Source: DAOUKH01 sp965207995
Lineage (GTDB): Bacteria > Chloroflexota > Dehalococcoidia > SHYB01
Reading direction: 5' to 3'
Assembly: GCA_965207995.1 (NCBI GenBank)
Contig: OZ242299.1
Span: 1,116,001-1,180,000 of the forward strand
Length of the DNA stretch: 64,000 bases
Shown: positions 50,844 to 59,244 of the stretch, piece by piece
Layout: each line of letters opens with the position of its first letter
Numbering within the stretch: position 1 is the first letter of the stretch
Notes under the pieces: model-generated
Told to the model about the DNA's origin: nothing
Databases searched by the model: none
The model's input: only the letters and a program-made list of their open reading frames with translations
Made by a program: the position numbers and the translations under genes

Positions 50844-51182
50844 CTACCGGCCTCCCTCTTGCGCGGCCAGCTTCTCGGCCGCCTTGCGCTTGACCCAGGC
50901 CTCCCAACTCTTTCCGGCGGCGGTGTCCTTGCCGGTGAACCTGATGGTGCGGATGTCGGCATAGAGGATGGTGAAGGGCCCCTCGCCCACTTCGTCGAAA
51001 ATCTGCACGAACGGTTCGGCCGCCGAGGCGTCGCGGTTGGAGACGTAGGCGACCCGCTCCTCGCCGTCCGCCAACACGAGGGTGGTGTTCCCCCGGTAGT
51101 CGAAGGCGTGCTCGATCACCTGTTCAAGGGTGAGGTCGGGCCCGATCTCCGGGACCCATCCCTCCAGGCTCTCTTCGCTCAT
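50844..51182 (-). CDS. Unknown protein embedded between hpnH and hpnG
   Basis: 112 residues, no family recognised. The order is an acidic N-terminus (SEESLEGWVPEIGPDLTLEQV), a likely beta-rich middle (GNTTLVLADGEERVAYVSNRDA, GPFTILYADIRTIRFTGKDTA), and a basic, Ala/Lys-rich helical tail (SWEAWVKRKAAEKLAAQEGG). No membrane helix, signal or cysteine. It is 10 bases after hpnH and 3 bases before hpnG on the same strand, so it is translated from the same message. A role in hopanoid side-chain chemistry or its regulation is inferred from position only. Confidence 0.85.
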   Translation of the reverse strand: MSEESLEGWVPEIGPDLTLEQVIEHAFDYRGNTTLVLADGEERVAYVSNRDASAAEPFVQIFDEVGEGPFTILYADIRTIRFTGKDTAAGKSWEAWVKRKAAEKLAAQEGGR

Positions 51183-51192
51183 TGATCGGCTC

Positions 51193-52212
51193 CTACAGCT
51201 TGCCCGTCACCATAGCCGCGACCGCGTCCTTCATCCCCTTCGGTGTGAACATGGCGTTCACCGCCGTCGGCTCATGGCCGGAATGCACCATGCAGTCGCG
51301 GCACTTGGGGTTGCCGCTGGCCCGCCCGTACTCGTCCCAGCCCGTGTCGTCCATCAGGTCCTGGAACGTGGCCGCATACCCTTCCTGGAGCAGATAGCAG
51401 GGGCGCTGCCACCCGAAGACGTTGTAGAGGGGATTCCCCCAAGGCGTGCACTCGAAGTCCTGCTTGCCCATGAGGTATTGCAGGAAGAGCGGCGACTGGT
51501 TGAAGCGCCACTCCCGCTTGCGGTCGCTGAGAATGTCGCGGAAGAGGCTGTGGGTGCGCTCCCGCCGGAGGAAATGCTCCTGGTCGGGCGCCTTCGAGTA
51601 GCTGTACCCCGGCGACAGCATCATGCCGTCGACGCCCAGCGCGGTCATCTCGTCGAAGAAATCGCGGACGCGCAGCGGGTTCGCGTTGTCGAACAGCGTG
51701 GTGTTGGTCGTGACCCGGAAGCCGCGGTCGAGGGCGGCGCGGACGCCGGCGACGGCCTGCTCGTAGACCCCGTCGCGGCAGACCGCCTCGTCATGGTCTT
51801 CCTCGATTCCGTCGAGATGCACGCTAAAGCTGAAGTAGTCCGAGGGAGTGAAGATGCCCTCGTCGAGCCGTTGCTCCAGCAGGATCGCGTTGGTGCAGAG
51901 GTAGACATACTTCTTGCGCTCGACGAGCCCGGCGGCGATCTCCCCGATCTCCGGGTGCATCAGCGGCTCGCCCCCGGCGATGCTCACCATCGGCGCGCCG
52001 CACTCGTCCGCCGCGGCGAGCGCCTGCTCGGCGGGCATGCTCTTCTTCAGCAGCTGCGGCGGGTACTGGATCTTGCCGCACCCCGCGCACGCCAGGTTGC
52101 AGCGGAAGAGCGGCTCGAGCATCAGCACGAGCGGATAGCGTTTCCTCCGCAGCAGCTTCTGCTTGAGGACGTACATCGTGACGGCCATGGCCTGTGAGGC
52201 GGGGACGCTCAT
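51193..52212 (-). CDS. hpnH: Adenosyl-hopene transferase HpnH (radical SAM)
   Basis: 339 residues. The radical-SAM motif is C38-x3-C42-x2-C45 in EPLFRCNLACAGCGKIQYPP, preceded by the typical AVTMYVLKQKLLRRKRYPLVL. SIAGGEPLMHPEIGEIA is the GGE motif, and RDCMVHSGHEPTAVNAMF lies in the C-terminal region. HpnH links a 5'-deoxyadenosyl group to hopene to give adenosylhopane. Its pairing with HpnG and the cyclase indicates extended (C35) hopanoids. Confidence 0.95.
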   Translation of the reverse strand: MSVPASQAMAVTMYVLKQKLLRRKRYPLVLMLEPLFRCNLACAGCGKIQYPPQLLKKSMPAEQALAAADECGAPMVSIAGGEPLMHPEIGEIAAGLVERKKYVYLCTNAILLEQRLDEGIFTPSDYFSFSVHLDGIEEDHDEAVCRDGVYEQAVAGVRAALDRGFRVTTNTTLFDNANPLRVRDFFDEMTALGVDGMMLSPGYSYSKAPDQEHFLRRERTHSLFRDILSDRKREWRFNQSPLFLQYLMGKQDFECTPWGNPLYNVFGWQRPCYLLQEGYAATFQDLMDDTGWDEYGRASGNPKCRDCMVHSGHEPTAVNAMFTPKGMKDAVAAMVTGKL

Positions 52213-52222
52213 CGTTTCATTC

Positions 52223-53257
52223 CTAGTAGTCGCGTTCGAGCAAGAATTGGGTCAGCTCGCGGCACTCGGCGCGGGCCTCGGGGCTGATTTCGATGGAGTC
52301 GACCGCCTGGTAGTTGCGGGCCGCGTGAGTCTCTGCCAGGTCGCGGCAGAAGGCATCGGCCTTCAGGTCGTCGAGGACGCCGAAGACCTCGGCCACGTCG
52401 TCGTCGGTCAGCGGTCGGTCGGTGTCGTAGATCTGGCGCAGCCGCTCCCGGGAGTCGCCCTCGGCGGCGTTGAGCGCATAGACGATGGGCAGCGACTTCT
52501 TACGCCGGTGGATGTCGCTGGCCTTGGGCTTGCCGGTGTCCTCTTCCTTGCCCCAGACGCCGAGCATGTCGTCCCGGACCTGGAAAAGAAGGCCGAGCCC
52601 CTGGCCCAGGGAGCGCATCGCCTCGATGGTCTCCTCGTCGTCGGAGCCAATGACGGCGCCCATGTGGAGAGCGGCCTCGAGCAAGGCGCCGGTCTTCTTG
52701 CCGATCATGGTCAGATAGTCGTCCACGCTGACCCTCGGCCGCTGCTCGAAGCTGACGTCGAGCACCTGGCCGGCGATCATCTCGGCGCAGGCATGCGTCA
52801 GGATGCGGCTCACCCGCAGCGCCGTCTCCGCGGAAAGCCCATCGGGCCGGTGGAGCGCCGCAAGGTTGGCGGCGACGTTCATGGCGGCCCCGGCATTGAG
52901 TCCGTGGCTGATGCCCCACAGGCTCCACACAGTCGGACGGTGCCGGCGCTGCGTGTCGCCGTCCTGGATGTCGTCGTGGACGAGCGAGAAGTTGTGGATG
53001 AGCTCGATGGCGACGGCGGCGGGGAGGGCCTGCTCCACCGAGCCGCCCACCGATTCGGCGCTGAAGAGACAGAGCGCGGGTCGCACCGCCTTGCCGCTGT
53101 TGGCCTCGATGGGAGCACCGGACTCATCGGTCCAGCCCATGTGGTAGCGGAGCATGCCGAACAGCGCCGAATCCTCGTCAAGGGCGCTGCGCAGTCCGGC
53201 GTCCACCGCGGGGCGGTAGCGGGTGAAGACGTCGGGGACGCGCATGGCGGTGGGCAT
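52223..53257 (-). CDS. Polyprenyl synthetase (farnesyl/geranylgeranyl diphosphate synthase type)
   Basis: 344 residues. The first Asp-rich motif is LVHDDIQDGDTQRRHRPTVW with D95, D96 and D99. The second reads LLFQVRDDMLGVWGKEED with D229-D230 and Gly at the last position, the DDxxG form seen in many actinobacterial and chloroflexal enzymes. NSGKAVRPALCLFSAE is the first conserved block. It condenses IPP with allylic diphosphates, here probably to FPP for squalene. It starts at ATG 53257; ATG 53245 is also possible. It lies 18 bases after dxs. Confidence 0.93.
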   Translation of the reverse strand: MPTAMRVPDVFTRYRPAVDAGLRSALDEDSALFGMLRYHMGWTDESGAPIEANSGKAVRPALCLFSAESVGGSVEQALPAAVAIELIHNFSLVHDDIQDGDTQRRHRPTVWSLWGISHGLNAGAAMNVAANLAALHRPDGLSAETALRVSRILTHACAEMIAGQVLDVSFEQRPRVSVDDYLTMIGKKTGALLEAALHMGAVIGSDDEETIEAMRSLGQGLGLLFQVRDDMLGVWGKEEDTGKPKASDIHRRKKSLPIVYALNAAEGDSRERLRQIYDTDRPLTDDDVAEVFGVLDDLKADAFCRDLAETHAARNYQAVDSIEISPEARAECRELTQFLLERDY

Positions 53258-53275
53258 GCCGGTTGTCGTCGCCTC

Positions 53276-55186
53276 CTACCCGCTCGCCGTAGCCTCTTGC
53301 GGAGATTCGGCTGCGGATTTCGCCCCGCCGCTGAAGAAGACCTTCCGGACCTGTGCGGCGATCCCCTCGGCGTCGAGGTCGAGGCGGCGGCGCTGGGCGT
53401 CGGCGGTGCCGTGCTCGACGAAGGAGTCGGGAATGCCGATGCGGTGGACGGCAACGTCCTCGACACCCGCCGCGGCCAGTTCTTCCAGGACGGCCGCGCC
53501 GAACCCGCCGGCAAGCACGTTCTCCTCGACGGTCAGGATGCGGGGAATGCGGCGCGCCCATTCCAGCAGCAGGTCGACGTCGAGCGGCTTGACGAACAGC
53601 GGGTTCACCACGGCGCAGGAGATGCCGTCCGCCTCGAGCCGTTCGGCGGCCTCCAGGGCCATGTGTACTGACTTACCGAGCCCGAAGATGACGACGTCGC
53701 TGCCCTCGCGCACGGCGGCCCCCTTGCCCAGCGGCAGCTCGCGCAGCTCCTCGTCCAGGGGCACGCCGACGCCGGCCCCGCGCGCGATCCGGATGGCGAA
53801 CGGGCCGTCGTGCTTGTAAGCGGTGTAGACCAAGTGCTGCAGCTCGTTTTCGTCCTTGGGCGCGGCGACAACGGCGTTGGGCAGGCACCGGAGGTAGGAA
53901 ATGTCGAAGGCGCCGTGGTGCGTCTTGCCGTCCTCGCCGACGATGCCTGCGCGGTCGGCGATCAGCGTCACGGGCAGGTCCTGGAGGCAGACGTCGTGGA
54001 CGACCTGGTCGAACGCCCGTTGGAGGAAGGTCGAGTAGATCGAGACGAACGGCGATAGGCCATTGGCCGCCATGCCCGCCGCCATGCTCACGGCGTGCTG
54101 CTCGGCGATGCCCACGTCGAAGACCCGGTCGGGGTACTCCGCCTGCACCTCGACGAGGCCGGTGCCCTCAAGCATCGCCGCGCTGATCCCGACCACCGAC
54201 TGGTCGTCGCCCATGATCCGGGTCAGGGTCTGGGCGAAGACCTTCGAGTAGGTGGGCGCGCCGGTGCCCGAGCCCAGCGGCGAGCTCGGCTGGTGGAACT
54301 TGACGGGGTCGACCTCGGCGGGCTCGTAGCCGCGGCCCTTGTGGGTGATCACGTGGACGAGGGAGACGGAACCCTTGGAGGTCTTGACCTGTTGGAGCGT
54401 CTGCTCGAGTTGCCGGAAGTCGTGCCCGTCGACCGGGCCCAGGTAGTTGAAGCCCATCTCGGTCCAAAACGTCGTGGGCAGCATGAAGCCTTCGAGGCCG
54501 TCCCTGAAACGCTGGGCGATGCGGTAGAGCGCCTCGCCGGTGGGCAGCCGTTTCGAGAACTGCCGGGCGCGCTCGATCATCGCGCGGTACTCGGGATGGC
54601 TGATCACGCGCCTGCGCCAGTTGGTCAGGAAGCCGACGTTCTCCGAGATCGACATCCCGTTGTCGTTGAAGATGATGACCAGGCGCTCCGGATTGAGGTG
54701 CGCGATGTTGTTCAGCGCCTCGAAGCTCGATCCGGAGGTCATCGCCCCGTCGCCGACGACGGCGATGGTCCAGGAGCCCTCCTTCCGAATCGCGGCGCCC
54801 TCCGCGATGCCGAGCGCGATCGAGAGGCCGGTGCCGGCGTGCCCTGCCGCGAGCGTGTCATGGTCGCTCTCGCTGGGCTCGCCGAACCCGGACAGGCCCC
54901 CTTCCAGGCGGATGTTCTTGAACTCGTCCCGCCGACCCGTCACCAGCTTGTGCGTGTAGCACTGGTTCGTGGTGTCCCACACGATGCGGTCGACGGGGCT
55001 GTCGAAGGCGCGGTGGAGCGCCAGGGTGAGCTCGACGACGCCCAGGTTCGAGGCCAAATGCCCCCCGCGCTCGGTGATCACGGAGATGATCGTCTCCCGC
55101 ACGTCCTTGGCGACCTGGGCGAGCTCGTCGTGCGAGAGCGGCTTGAGATCCTGGGGTGCGTCGATCCGTTCCAACAGGCTGGTCAT
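53276..55186 (-). CDS. dxs: 1-deoxy-D-xylulose-5-phosphate synthase
   Basis: 636 residues from ATG at 55186, which has a GAGGAGG site. Thiamine-diphosphate motif GDGAMTSGSSFEALNNIAHL followed by NDNGMSISENVG; HLASNLGVVELTLALHRAFD near the start; the catalytic Glu region GTGLVEVQAEYPDRVFDVGIAEQHAVSMAAG; and GEDGKTHHGAFDISYL. It condenses pyruvate and glyceraldehyde 3-phosphate, the first and usually rate-setting MEP step. It is the first gene of the 13-gene minus-strand unit and has a strong promoter 75 bases upstream. Confidence 0.97.
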   Translation of the reverse strand: MTSLLERIDAPQDLKPLSHDELAQVAKDVRETIISVITERGGHLASNLGVVELTLALHRAFDSPVDRIVWDTTNQCYTHKLVTGRRDEFKNIRLEGGLSGFGEPSESDHDTLAAGHAGTGLSIALGIAEGAAIRKEGSWTIAVVGDGAMTSGSSFEALNNIAHLNPERLVIIFNDNGMSISENVGFLTNWRRRVISHPEYRAMIERARQFSKRLPTGEALYRIAQRFRDGLEGFMLPTTFWTEMGFNYLGPVDGHDFRQLEQTLQQVKTSKGSVSLVHVITHKGRGYEPAEVDPVKFHQPSSPLGSGTGAPTYSKVFAQTLTRIMGDDQSVVGISAAMLEGTGLVEVQAEYPDRVFDVGIAEQHAVSMAAGMAANGLSPFVSIYSTFLQRAFDQVVHDVCLQDLPVTLIADRAGIVGEDGKTHHGAFDISYLRCLPNAVVAAPKDENELQHLVYTAYKHDGPFAIRIARGAGVGVPLDEELRELPLGKGAAVREGSDVVIFGLGKSVHMALEAAERLEADGISCAVVNPLFVKPLDVDLLLEWARRIPRILTVEENVLAGGFGAAVLEELAAAGVEDVAVHRIGIPDSFVEHGTADAQRRRLDLDAEGIAAQVRKVFFSGGAKSAAESPQEATASG

Positions 55187-55262
55187 TGAGACCTCCTCAC
55201 CCGGTCGGCCAATGCCCCGCCCGGACAGCGCCGGAGCAGGATACATCGGCTAACGAGGGTAG

Positions 55263-55291
55263 AAACTAGCACAGGCCCCCAAACCTGTCAA
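55263..55291 (-). promoter_or_regulatory. Promoter of the dxs/hopanoid operon
   Basis: On the minus strand a consensus TTGACA (55291-55286), 17 bp and TAGTTT (55268-55263). The dxs start is about 77 bases from the -10. It is the best -35 match on the minus strand in this window and would drive the whole 55186-41243 unit. Confidence 0.65.
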
Positions 55292-55309
55292 TTAAGCCGC
55301 TGCGGGGGC

Positions 55310-55738
55310 TTATGTCCGCTTGAACTTGGGCAGCGTCCAGTCCTCCGTGACGTCGTCGAAGGCCACCTCGACGGCCATGCCGATTGACAGGTCGTCGGGG
55401 CCCGTGCCGTCCATGAAATTACCCATGAGGCGCACGCCTGGCGCCTCGTCGACGTCGGCGATCACGATGGGGAGCGGCATCTCGTCGGCGAAGCCGGGGT
55501 GGAAGGGACGGTGCGCGGTCACCCACGAGTGCACCGTCGCCTTCGGGGCCACCTGGACCCATTCGAAGTTGAACGAAGGGCATGCCTGGCAGAGCGGACG
55601 CGGGTAGTGCCGGAACACGCCGCAGTCGGTGCACCGCTGGAAACGGAGCTCGTGTTTCTTGCAGAAGTCCCAGAAGGGCTGGGTGTCCTCCGTGGGCCTG
55701 GGAATCGGTTTCTCGTAGTCACTGGTCGGGATCGACAT
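55310..55738 (-). CDS. Zn-ribbon/OB-fold protein (DUF35 family), thiolase partner
   Basis: 142 residues. An N-terminal zinc ribbon with C-x2-C pairs (CTDCGVFRHYPRPLCQAC) is followed by an OB-fold (VHSWVTAHRPFHPGF, LPIVIADVDEAPGVRLMGNF, GMAVEVAFDDVT). Such proteins bind thiolase-like enzymes and carry the acyl-CoA site between partners, as in archaeal thiolase/HMG-CoA synthase complexes. The start overlaps the thiolase stop by one base, which supports a complex between the two. Confidence 0.92.
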   Translation of the reverse strand: MSIPTSDYEKPIPRPTEDTQPFWDFCKKHELRFQRCTDCGVFRHYPRPLCQACPSFNFEWVQVAPKATVHSWVTAHRPFHPGFADEMPLPIVIADVDEAPGVRLMGNFMDGTGPDDLSIGMAVEVAFDDVTEDWTLPKFKRT

Positions 55739-56904
55739 CAGTTCCCCCTAAAAATGGCGAGCGCGCCGTCGCCGAAGTCGCCGTAGCCGCTCACGAGGCA
55801 GTGCTCCGCGCCCTCGACCTGCACGTCGCTGGAGCCGCGGATCTGCTTGGCGCCTTCGATGACATGGTTCATCCCCATGATGTGCCCCTGCGAGAGCAGG
55901 CCGCCGTGGGTGTTGATCGGCAAATCGCCGCCGATCTGGATGCGCCCGCCCTCGACAAAGCCGCCGCCCTCGCCCTTCTTGCAGAAGCCGAGGTCCTCGA
56001 TCTGGTTGATGACGGTGAAGGTGAAGCAGTCGTAGATTTCCGCGACGTCGATGTCCTGCGGCCCGATCCCCGCCATGCCGAAGACGCGCGGCGCGAGCTT
56101 GGCGATGCCGAACGTGGTCATGTCGGGGCGCTGCGTAATCGAGCTCGGCGAGTCGGGGTGCGCCTCGCCGAAGCCGCTGATGTAGACCGGCTTGTTGGGC
56201 AGGTCCTTCGCCCGGTCGGCCCGCGCGATCACGCACGCCGCCGCGCCGTCCGTCTGCAGACAACAGTCGAGCAGCCGGAACGGGTCGGCGAGCATCGGCG
56301 AGTTCTGGTGGTCCTCCAGCGTGATCGGGTCCTTCATCTGCGCGTTGCTCTGCATCGACGCATGCTTCCGCATCGCGACGGAGACCTCGCCGAACTGCTC
56401 GCTGGTGGTGCCGTAGGTCGCCATGTGCCGCCGCGCCATGGGCCCGTACCACAGCATCGGCGCGACGAGCCCGTAGATGTACTCGAACTCGCCCATCGCC
56501 CGCATCGGCCCCTGCAGGCCGCCGGCGGCGAGCGACTGGGCCGTCCGCGCCCCGGAGTAGCCGTTGCGACCCGACACGAGCAGGACGTAGTCGCAGACGC
56601 CGGAGGTGACGGCCAGGACCCCGTTCTGCAGCGCGGCGCACGGACTTGCGCCCCCCATGTTGATCGCCGCCGAGAATTTTAAATCTTTGACGCCGAGGTT
56701 CGTCGCGAAGTCCTCCGACGTCGCCCCCGCCGCCTGCGGCAGGATGCCGTCGATCTGGCTGGGCTTGATCCCCGCGTCCTCGATCGCCCGCATGCAGGCG
56801 GTCAGCTGCAGGGTGAGGTTGCTCATGCCGGACTTGCGCGAGTACGTCGTCTCGCCGATGCCCACGATTGCCGCTTTGTCGCTGAGTTCACTGGTGTCGT
56901 ACAC
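55738..56904 (-). CDS. Thiolase family protein (SCP2-like, acetyl-CoA acetyltransferase type)
   Basis: 388 residues. AAIVGIGETTYSRKSGMSN opens the fold; SAAINMGGASPCAALQNGVLA is the active-site region, with Cys in PCAAL; AEIYDCFTFTVINQIEDLG, LPINTHGGLLSQGHIMGMNH and EHCLVSGYGDFGDGALAIF complete the C-terminal half with its His and late catalytic segment. Relatives condense or cleave acyl-CoAs, with substrates mostly unknown. The Cys position differs slightly from classical CASG motifs. It is co-transcribed with the DUF35 partner. Confidence 0.9.
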   Translation of the reverse strand: MYDTSELSDKAAIVGIGETTYSRKSGMSNLTLQLTACMRAIEDAGIKPSQIDGILPQAAGATSEDFATNLGVKDLKFSAAINMGGASPCAALQNGVLAVTSGVCDYVLLVSGRNGYSGARTAQSLAAGGLQGPMRAMGEFEYIYGLVAPMLWYGPMARRHMATYGTTSEQFGEVSVAMRKHASMQSNAQMKDPITLEDHQNSPMLADPFRLLDCCLQTDGAAACVIARADRAKDLPNKPVYISGFGEAHPDSPSSITQRPDMTTFGIAKLAPRVFGMAGIGPQDIDVAEIYDCFTFTVINQIEDLGFCKKGEGGGFVEGGRIQIGGDLPINTHGGLLSQGHIMGMNHVIEGAKQIRGSSDVQVEGAEHCLVSGYGDFGDGALAIFRGN

Positions 56905-57266
56905 CTGTCCCCCCTATGCGAAACCCGTCTCGAAACCAACCGCCATCTTAAGGACGCGCCCACAGAAGCGTCAACGCGCCGGTGGCTCAGTAAACGCCCC
57001 GGATGGCCGCGGGCTTGGCCGCGCCGAACGTCGGAGCTACAACGTGTAGGCGCGAATGATGGCGAGGGCCACGCCCGCGACGACACACTACACGTAACTA
57101 CTAAGTTGACGCATTCAACTGATACAACTATCAATATTTGATACCCTACACGCGCCAAGCAGTCAGTGGGCAGGTTTGCGGAACCCAGGTCCTGCCTCCT
57201 CACGGCTCGCCCGTAAGGGACACTGGCGAACTGGCAAATCACCAGGTTCCGTCGCGAGGAGGCACC
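56905..57266. other. AT-rich intergenic region with dyads and a candidate promoter
   Basis: About 360 bases between the thiolase gene and a lipoprotein gene. Bases 57085-57150 are clearly richer in A/T than their surroundings and contain GTTGACGCATTCAAC (an inverted repeat) and TATCAATATTTGATA (57129-57143, a 6-bp inverted repeat). TTGACG (57106) and TATCAA (57129) are 17 bp apart, so the second dyad would cover the -10. No gene is seen. Confidence 0.55.
57106..57143 (+). promoter_or_regulatory. Candidate promoter overlapped by a palindromic operator
   Basis: TTGACG (57106-57111), 17 bp, TATCAA (57129-57134). The palindrome TATCAA-TAT-TTGATA (57129-57143) overlaps the -10 and would suit a repressor site for the lipoprotein gene at 57267. 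Confidence 0.4.
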
Positions 57267-57824
57267 ATGCAGCTTACCATCGCCGCCCTGGTGGTGCTCA
57301 TTGTCGCGTGCGCGTGTGTCGGCCCCGACCCGATCATTAGCAGGGAGACTCCTGTGCCGACGCCGACGCCACCCTGGAGGGAGACATGGGTTGGGGTCAA
57401 CCAGGATGGAGTCGCCGCGCTGCTCAACGAGAACGCCGAAGTCGGGGGGAAGGCGCGGAGTGCGGTACTCGTTCTTCGCTGCAATCAGACACTTCGTTCA
57501 GCCGAAGCGCGGATCGGGTTCAGGTTCTGGAATGTGACTGACGCCACCGCCGCCGACAATAGGCTCGACAGCATCCATCTCAACTGGCGCGCCAAGGGAA
57601 CGGCTGGGCGGTGGATGAAAAGCGGGTGGAAGCACGGTCCCACGGACCAGGGCTACCTTGTGCTGTGGCAGACGCCAGCGGCGGCGTTCGTCGACCAGCT
57701 CACCGCAGTCGACGAGTTGGGGGTGATGGTCGTCGACAACTTCGGAGAGGCAGAGTCAGCGGTCTTTCCGGTAGATCATCTGAGCGCGGCGCTGGTGTCT
57801 AGCGACCTTGGCTGGAACTGCTGA
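57267..57824 (+). CDS. Putative lipoprotein of unknown function
   Basis: 185 residues. MQLTIAALVVLIVACACVGP is a lipoprotein signal with the lipobox IVAC, followed by a Pro/Thr-rich linker (TPVPTPTPPW). The mature part appears beta-rich (ARSAVLVLRCNQTLRSAEARIGFRF, DQGYLVLWQTPAAAFVDQL), with the Cys pair too far apart to call. ATG at 57267 has GAGGAGG upstream; a longer frame from 57138 has no such site. No family recognised. It is probably anchored on the outer face of the membrane. Confidence 0.78.
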   Translation: MQLTIAALVVLIVACACVGPDPIISRETPVPTPTPPWRETWVGVNQDGVAALLNENAEVGGKARSAVLVLRCNQTLRSAEARIGFRFWNVTDATAADNRLDSIHLNWRAKGTAGRWMKSGWKHGPTDQGYLVLWQTPAAAFVDQLTAVDELGVMVVDNFGEAESAVFPVDHLSAALVSSDLGWNC

Positions 57825-57935
57825 GCCGCCCCCAAACCGACACACTACCCCGCCCCCGGTAGTGCTTCAGTTTGAAGCATGGGTTGTCGGGCATGAGCAT
57901 CAAGACCGGCCTGGGCCTGCTACCATTGCGCGGCT

Positions 57936-58385
57936 GTGTCCCGACCAAAGAGGATGCTCCAAGGCGGTGCCCCCTTCATGCTGGCCGCCGCCTTCGCTGC
58001 GGCGCGAGAAGGCAGTGCCTTGGCTGGTATTGACTACCCGCCGTTAGGCTGGGGGTTACTCATAGTCGCGGGAATTCTTGTGATGCTGGCTGTCTACGGC
58101 TACTTCCCTTGGGGCAAGAGCCGCCCAGAGTTGTGGGCGCCGGAACCTCCGGTACGGCCTGCTACCGTCAGACGGGAAAGGAGGTGGGGAAGAGTCGCGA
58201 TAGCGGCGGGCGTGGTGCTCTACGCAATGTTTATTGCGGGACTATGGATCGAAACCGTCTCGCTGGTGGCGTCGGGCATTGTTTCCTTCATGGTTGGGGT
58301 TATCGCCGCTGCGGCCTGCAAAGGGCTCGCCAGCAGGGCTGCGTTCTGGCTTCGTCGCTGTAGACGCCCCTCCGTCTACCGCTGA
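57936..58385 (+). CDS. Small membrane protein, unknown function
   Basis: Up to 149 residues. Hydrophobic segments are LGWGLLIVAGILVMLAVYGYF, VAIAAGVVLYAMFIAGLW and VSLVASGIVSFMVGVIAAAAC, so three membrane helices are likely, joined by a basic, Pro-rich loop and ending in an Arg-rich tail. The GTG at 57936 has no clear ribosome site; ATG at 57978 with AAGGCGG about 14 bases upstream is an alternative. No family is recognised. It sits in an accessory stretch with other small genes. Confidence 0.5.
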   Translation: MSRPKRMLQGGAPFMLAAAFAAAREGSALAGIDYPPLGWGLLIVAGILVMLAVYGYFPWGKSRPELWAPEPPVRPATVRRERRWGRVAIAAGVVLYAMFIAGLWIETVSLVASGIVSFMVGVIAAAACKGLASRAAFWLRRCRRPSVYR

Positions 58386-58698
58386 CCTTGCTGCTACATC
58401 AGCCGCTCCACGGCTCAAGGCACGGCGGACGGTAGGTTCGTCTAAGGTCTTCCACTATCTCGGCCCGTTCCCGCGCGTTCATCAATGCGACAGGGCTCAA
58501 AGGCGTAGTCCGCCCCATTCGTCACCCACCTGCTCACGGTATCGCAACCCTCCTTCGGCGTCCCTGCGCCGTGGTGGCTCACAAAGGCCCAGCCCGCCGA
58601 AGAAGAGGGCTACGCCCCACACCACACCCCCCAGCGACTTCCAGAAGCCATTCACGGCAAGAGCCCACTACATCGCCCGCCGGAACCCTCACCCGTCC
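58386..58698. other. Gene-free stretch
   Basis: About 313 bases between the convergent small membrane protein gene and the gene at 58699. Open frames here lack ribosome sites and read as Arg/Pro/Ser-rich shadow sequence. No repeat or hairpin stands out. Confidence 0.5.
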
Positions 58699-58935
58699 TT
58701 ACCCGCGTGGTTGCGCCGTCTCCACACGCTTGGCAGCCCGGTCAAGCATGGCCGCAAGCCGCTTGGCTTGGGCAGGGGTGAGTGCGGTGCGGTGGACTTG
58801 CCCGTCATCGTACTCAATGCGCACGACAACATCGGTCGGCGCCAAACCCGGCTGAGCGACGGCCCCCCCAACCGCGACCTTCTTCATCCGATGCACAAAC
58901 CCTGCTTCGTATCCGATCACTTGCTCGTCGTTCAC
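58699..58935 (-). CDS. Small hypothetical protein
   Basis: 78 residues beginning NDEQVIGYEAGFVHRMKKVAVGG. The second half has a strand-like segment (TDVVVRIEYDDGQVHRTALT) and an amphipathic helix (PAQAKRLAAMLDRAAKRVE). The start is GTG at 58935 with AAAGGATA upstream. No family recognised. It lies 32 bases after the zinc-ribbon gene on the same strand. Confidence 0.55.
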   Translation of the reverse strand: MNDEQVIGYEAGFVHRMKKVAVGGAVAQPGLAPTDVVVRIEYDDGQVHRTALTPAQAKRLAAMLDRAAKRVETAQPRG

Positions 58936-58967
58936 GGCGGAGTATCCTTTCGCCCAACGGGGGCGAC

Positions 58968-59234
58968 TTAGAGTTCCTGCTCAACCTCGAAGCTCACAGT
59001 CATCCTGGGGGTCGCGTCGGCCAAGGCCTCTTGAATGGCGTAGCTGAGTAGCGAGTACCCTGCCGGGGCCCCACCGGCCCGCCGCGCCGTCCAGGGATTC
59101 CCGCAGGTTGGGCATTGAGCGGGCGAACCCAGGTCGCTGATCGGACTCACGACCTCTACTTGGCATTCCTTCTTTCCGCATTGGAATCGGAGGGCCTTGA
59201 CATCCTGTAGACTGAAGACACGTAGTTGCTGCAT
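58968..59234 (-). CDS. Small zinc-ribbon-like protein
   Basis: 88 residues with four cysteines in two groups, CGKKEC and CPTCGNPW, separated by about 20 residues, the spacing of a zinc ribbon. The rest (SLLSYAIQEALADATPRMTVSFEVEQEL) is helix then strand. TAGGTAG lies upstream of the ATG at 59234. It is 10 bases after the 50-residue membrane peptide gene. No family recognised; nucleic-acid or protein binding is possible. Confidence 0.62.
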   Translation of the reverse strand: MQQLRVFSLQDVKALRFQCGKKECQVEVVSPISDLGSPAQCPTCGNPWTARRAGGAPAGYSLLSYAIQEALADATPRMTVSFEVEQEL

Positions 59235-59244
59235 GACTACCTAC

